25,913 nt of DNA, from positions 1 through 25,913 of the forward strand of contig CAAGLJ010000046.1 in the NCBI GenBank assembly GCA_900770785.1, written 5' to 3'. The notes under the pieces are model-generated. The model saw only the letters and a list, made by a program, of their open reading frames with translations, did not search any database and was not told where the DNA came from. Both the position numbers and the translations under genes were made by a program. Shown here piece after piece: positions 23,701-25,913 of the stretch. The stretch is from Lachnospiraceae bacterium (lineage in GTDB: Bacteria > Bacillota > Clostridia > Lachnospirales > Lachnospiraceae). Numbering within the stretch: position 1 is the stretch's first letter; every line of letters begins with the position of its first letter.

Positions 23701-24900
23701 ATGAAGAAATTAAGTTTATATGTGCATATTCCGTTTTGCCAGAGGAAGTGTAATTATTGTGATTTTTTATCCGGTCCGGCAGGAGAAGCAAAAAGAGAAG
23801 AATATGTAAAAGCCCTGTGCCGGGAAATCAGAGAGGAAGGAAAGGTGTACGGGTTCAGCCAAACCGATTCTCAGGCTGAAGCTGGCAGGAGCAGGGCTTT
23901 AAGTGAAAACTATTCGGTGGATACCCTCTTTTTTGGAGGGGGAACCCCTTCCTTACTTTCTCCAAAGGAAATGAAAAAGATTATGGAGGCCTTGCGGGAA
24001 GGCTTTGTTTTGGAGCCTGAGGCAGAGATTACCATTGAGGTGAATCCGGGGACGGTGGATTTACCAAAGCTGGAAACCTGGAGGCAGCTGGGGATAAACC
24101 GGTTGAGTGTGGGGCTGCAGTCTGCGGATAATGGGGAGCTGAAAGAACTGGGACGAATCCATACCTGGGAGGATTTCCTGGTTACCTGGGAGAGAATCAG
24201 AAGCTGTGGCTTTTCCAATGTGAATATTGATTTGATGTCGGCCCTTCCCGGGCAGACTGAAGAAAGCTACGAGGATACTCTTAAGAAGGTGATGGCCCTG
24301 CAGCCGGAGCATATTTCAGCTTATAGTCTGATGGTGGAAGAGGGAACGGAGTTTTTTCATCGATTTGGACCGGGAGGAAAGGAAGAAGAGAGACTCCCGG
24401 CTGAGGAAGAGGAACGCCGGATGTATGAACGGACAGGAGAGCTTCTTAAGGCGGCAGGCTATGGTCGTTATGAGATTTCCAATTATAGTCTGCCAGGCTA
24501 TGAATGTAAGCATAACGTAGGTTACTGGACGGGAAAGGAGTATCTGGGCCTGGGGCTTGGAGCCTCTTCTTTGATGAAGCATGTGCGGTTCAGCAGAGAA
24601 AGGGAACTGGCTGTCTATATCCGTAAGGCAAAAGCAGGAAAAGATACGGTGGTCTGGAGGGAAGAGCTTGATCGTAAGGAGCAGATGGAAGAGTTCATGT
24701 TTCTGGGGTTAAGGCTGACAAAAGGAGTTGACCCATGCAGATTCCAGCAGCTTTTTGGGGTAACCCTGGAGGAAAAATACGGAAGGCAGATAGAGAAATT
24801 GAAGGAAAAGGGCTTGCTTTTAAGGACCGGGGAGGGGCGGTTGGCGCTCACGCATAAGGGAATAGATGTAAGCAATCAGGTATTTGTGGAGTTTATCTGA
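23701..24900 (+). CDS. hemW: Radical SAM heme chaperone HemW
   Basis: Radical SAM protein of 399 residues, formerly annotated as oxygen-independent coproporphyrinogen oxidase but now regarded as a heme-binding chaperone. The cluster motif CxxxCxxC is Cys13, Cys17 and Cys20, followed by Asp-Phe as in HemW and not the extra Cys of HemN. FGGGTPSLL, GLQSADNGELKELGR and HNVGYWTGKEYLGLGLGA are family signatures, and a HemN C-terminal domain follows. The start lies 3 bp after the lepA stop with little ribosome binding site, so translation is probably coupled to lepA. A region at about 215-240 is unusually Glu-rich. Confidence 0.94.
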   Translation: MKKLSLYVHIPFCQRKCNYCDFLSGPAGEAKREEYVKALCREIREEGKVYGFSQTDSQAEAGRSRALSENYSVDTLFFGGGTPSLLSPKEMKKIMEALREGFVLEPEAEITIEVNPGTVDLPKLETWRQLGINRLSVGLQSADNGELKELGRIHTWEDFLVTWERIRSCGFSNVNIDLMSALPGQTEESYEDTLKKVMALQPEHISAYSLMVEEGTEFFHRFGPGGKEEERLPAEEEERRMYERTGELLKAAGYGRYEISNYSLPGYECKHNVGYWTGKEYLGLGLGASSLMKHVRFSRERELAVYIRKAKAGKDTVVWREELDRKEQMEEFMFLGLRLTKGVDPCRFQQLFGVTLEEKYGRQIEKLKEKGLLLRTGEGRLALTHKGIDVSNQVFVEFI

Positions 24901-24912
24901 AGGTGGAAAGGC

Positions 24913-24940
24913 ACTTTCAAATGTCCGTTTTCATAGAATA
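24913..24940 (+). promoter_or_regulatory. Candidate sigma-K / sigma-E promoter of sigK
   Basis: AC (24913-24914), 17 nt, CATAGAATA (24932-24940) fits the sigma-K pattern AC-N16/17-CATANNNTA. The same -10 matches sigma-E CATACAMT at 7 of 8 positions, with a partial -35 GCACTTT 14 nt upstream. The start would be near 24946, about 20 nt before the TTG start codon. Confidence 0.5.
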
Positions 24941-24966
24941 GGGTAAATGGACTTTGGGGGCTTTGC

Positions 24967-25614
24967 TTGCAGACGTTTAAACAACCACTGACGAAGAAGG
25001 AAGAAGAAGAGTTTCTTCACTTATTTTTAAGTGAAGATGGACAGAAACGGGAGTGGGCAAAACAGGTGCTGATTGAGAGAAATTTACGCCTTGTGGCCCA
25101 CATTGCCAAAAAGTATCAGGGAACGGATGTGGATATGGAGGATTTGATTTCCATAGGGACGGTGGGCCTGATTAAGGCGCTTTTTTCTTTTAATCCGGAA
25201 AAACAATCTAAGCTGGGAACCTATGCTGCCAGATGTATTGAGAATGAAATACTCATGTTTTTTCGGGCAAGGAAAAAAAGCTCCAGGGAGGTTTCTTTGT
25301 ATGAACCCATCGGAACTGATAAGGAAGGAAATGAGATCAGTCTGCTGGATATTATTGAGGTAGATCAGGAAGATATCGTAGAAGCCATGCAGACCAGGGA
25401 GGAAATGGAACGGCTCAGGGAACTGCTTCCCCGGGTATTGGAACCCAGGGAAGAAGAAATCATCCGATTGAGATATGGATTAAACGGCGAAGAGGAGCTG
25501 ACACAGCGGGAAATTGGAGAAAAACTTTCCATTTCCCGAAGCTATATTTCCCGCATTGAGAAGAAGGCTCTGGAGAAGCTTAAGTATGCTCTGGAAGCAG
25601 ATGACAGAGGATGA
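24967..25614 (+). CDS. sigK: RNA polymerase sigma factor, SigK type
   Basis: Late mother-cell sporulation sigma factor of 215 residues. Region 2 shows NLRLVAHIAKKY, DLISIGTVGLIKA and GTYAARCIENEILM; region 4 shows EEIIRLRYGL and the helix-turn-helix LTQREIGEKLSISRSYISRI. The linker VSLYEPIGTDKEGNEISLLD matches SigK rather than SigE. The gene is intact, with no skin-type interruption. An in-frame TAG (24934-24936) and the TTG at 24967 with GGGGG 6 nt before it leave only seven residues ahead of the region aligning with mature Bacillus SigK, so the inhibitory pro-sequence is missing, as in Clostridioides difficile. It lies downstream of hemW. Confidence 0.9.
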   Translation: MQTFKQPLTKKEEEEFLHLFLSEDGQKREWAKQVLIERNLRLVAHIAKKYQGTDVDMEDLISIGTVGLIKALFSFNPEKQSKLGTYAARCIENEILMFFRARKKSSREVSLYEPIGTDKEGNEISLLDIIEVDQEDIVEAMQTREEMERLRELLPRVLEPREEEIIRLRYGLNGEEELTQREIGEKLSISRSYISRIEKKALEKLKYALEADDRG

Positions 25615-25677
25615 GGATATGGTAAGGCAGGGGATGCAGGAGGAAAAGCTGGCCCTATGTCCTGTCTGGAAGGATAT

Positions 25678-25716
25678 CCGGGGTGTGGAGCGATAATTTT
25701 TTTACCTATGCCCCGG
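25678..25716. terminator. Inverted repeat with internal T-run after sigK
   Basis: CCGGGG (25678-25683) and CCCCGG (25711-25716) are perfectly complementary across a 27-nt loop that contains T7. The T-run is inside the loop, so this is not a standard terminator on the + strand. It may still mark the 3' end of the sigK transcript. Confidence 0.3.
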
Positions 25717-25761
25717 TATAAAGAAAAACGAACCGAAATACGATTAAAAGAAAAAAGCAGG

Positions 25762-25790
25762 TTTACAGGAAAAGAAAAAAGTGATATAAC
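25762..25790 (+). promoter_or_regulatory. Rightward sigma-A promoter near the window end
   Basis: TTTACA (25762-25767), 17 nt, TATAAC (25785-25790). It would drive a transcript starting near 25797 whose leader exceeds 115 nt with no gene start seen before the window ends. Confidence 0.5.
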
Positions 25791-25913
25791 AAATATATCA
25801 ATTCATCAAAGGAAGTTCTTATTTCAATTCTATTGAAGCATATTCGGGCAATTCTGCCGGATCTTTCAGACTTGATGAAAAATTAATGTAACTATTCAGA
25901 ACCCCATTCGCAA

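Larger units (their letters stand above)
25615..25913. other. Non-coding stretch after sigK
   Basis: No convincing gene in any frame. It contains the inverted repeat at 25678-25716 and a rightward promoter at 25762-25790; the remainder is AT-rich leader-like sequence running off the window. The short frames here lack ribosome binding sites and recognisable motifs. Confidence 0.5.

Noticed and set aside
25514..25696. Sixty-codon frame overlapping the sigK end
   Set aside because: Out-of-frame shadow of sigK region 4 with no start signal and no family resemblance.

Overview
The window looks like a chromosomal segment of an anaerobic, endospore-forming Firmicute, most likely a Lachnospiraceae or closely related Clostridia genome. 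The evidence is moderate GC, strong GGAGG ribosome binding sites, and a right half carrying rpsT, gpr, spoIIP, lepA, hemW and a sigK-like sigma factor, with the pro-sequence-free SigK seen in some clostridia. No phage, IS element, tRNA, rRNA or CRISPR array was recognised.

Left region (1-6210): a three-gene signalling set on the + strand. It encodes a polytopic TraX-like/7TM/PAS/GGDEF diguanylate cyclase, a hybrid histidine kinase with an extracellular sensor, 7TM region, HisKA-HATPase, receiver and HPt, and a tandem-receiver protein with no output domain. Together they could convert an external signal into phosphorelay and cyclic-di-GMP outputs. The 5' end of the first gene is uncertain.

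6250-8916: a LytTR regulator overlapping a DUF3021 membrane protein by 4 bp (- strand), divergent from a two-gene ABC-2 exporter (+ strand). The shared intergenic region has repeated TTTGA boxes over the exporter promoter. A short fragment (8942-9058) downstream of the exporter reads as a scar of an MFS transporter.

9117-13680: a siderophore-uptake locus with FecCD permease, ATPase, lipoprotein binding protein and a Fes/BesA-type esterase, facing a convergent AraC-family regulator. The gene set resembles the Bacillus feuABC-besA-btr locus, with no siderophore biosynthesis gene in view. The uptake operon and the araC gene each carry a GTTAG-N6-CTAA(C/T) palindrome placed 8 nt after a -10 box. 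This is the strongest undescribed regulatory signal found here.

13721-18972: housekeeping and metabolic genes on the + strand: queH, argS, an M20 Xaa-His dipeptidase and an AI-2E-family membrane protein, closed by a bidirectional terminator facing rpsT.

19086-25614: rpsT (- strand), then gpr, spoIIP, lepA, hemW and sigK (+ strand). Sequences resembling sigma-F/G, sigma-E and sigma-E/K promoters precede gpr, spoIIP and sigK respectively, which matches the known compartment logic of sporulation. The last 300 bases hold an inverted repeat and a good vegetative promoter pointing out of the window, but no convincing gene.
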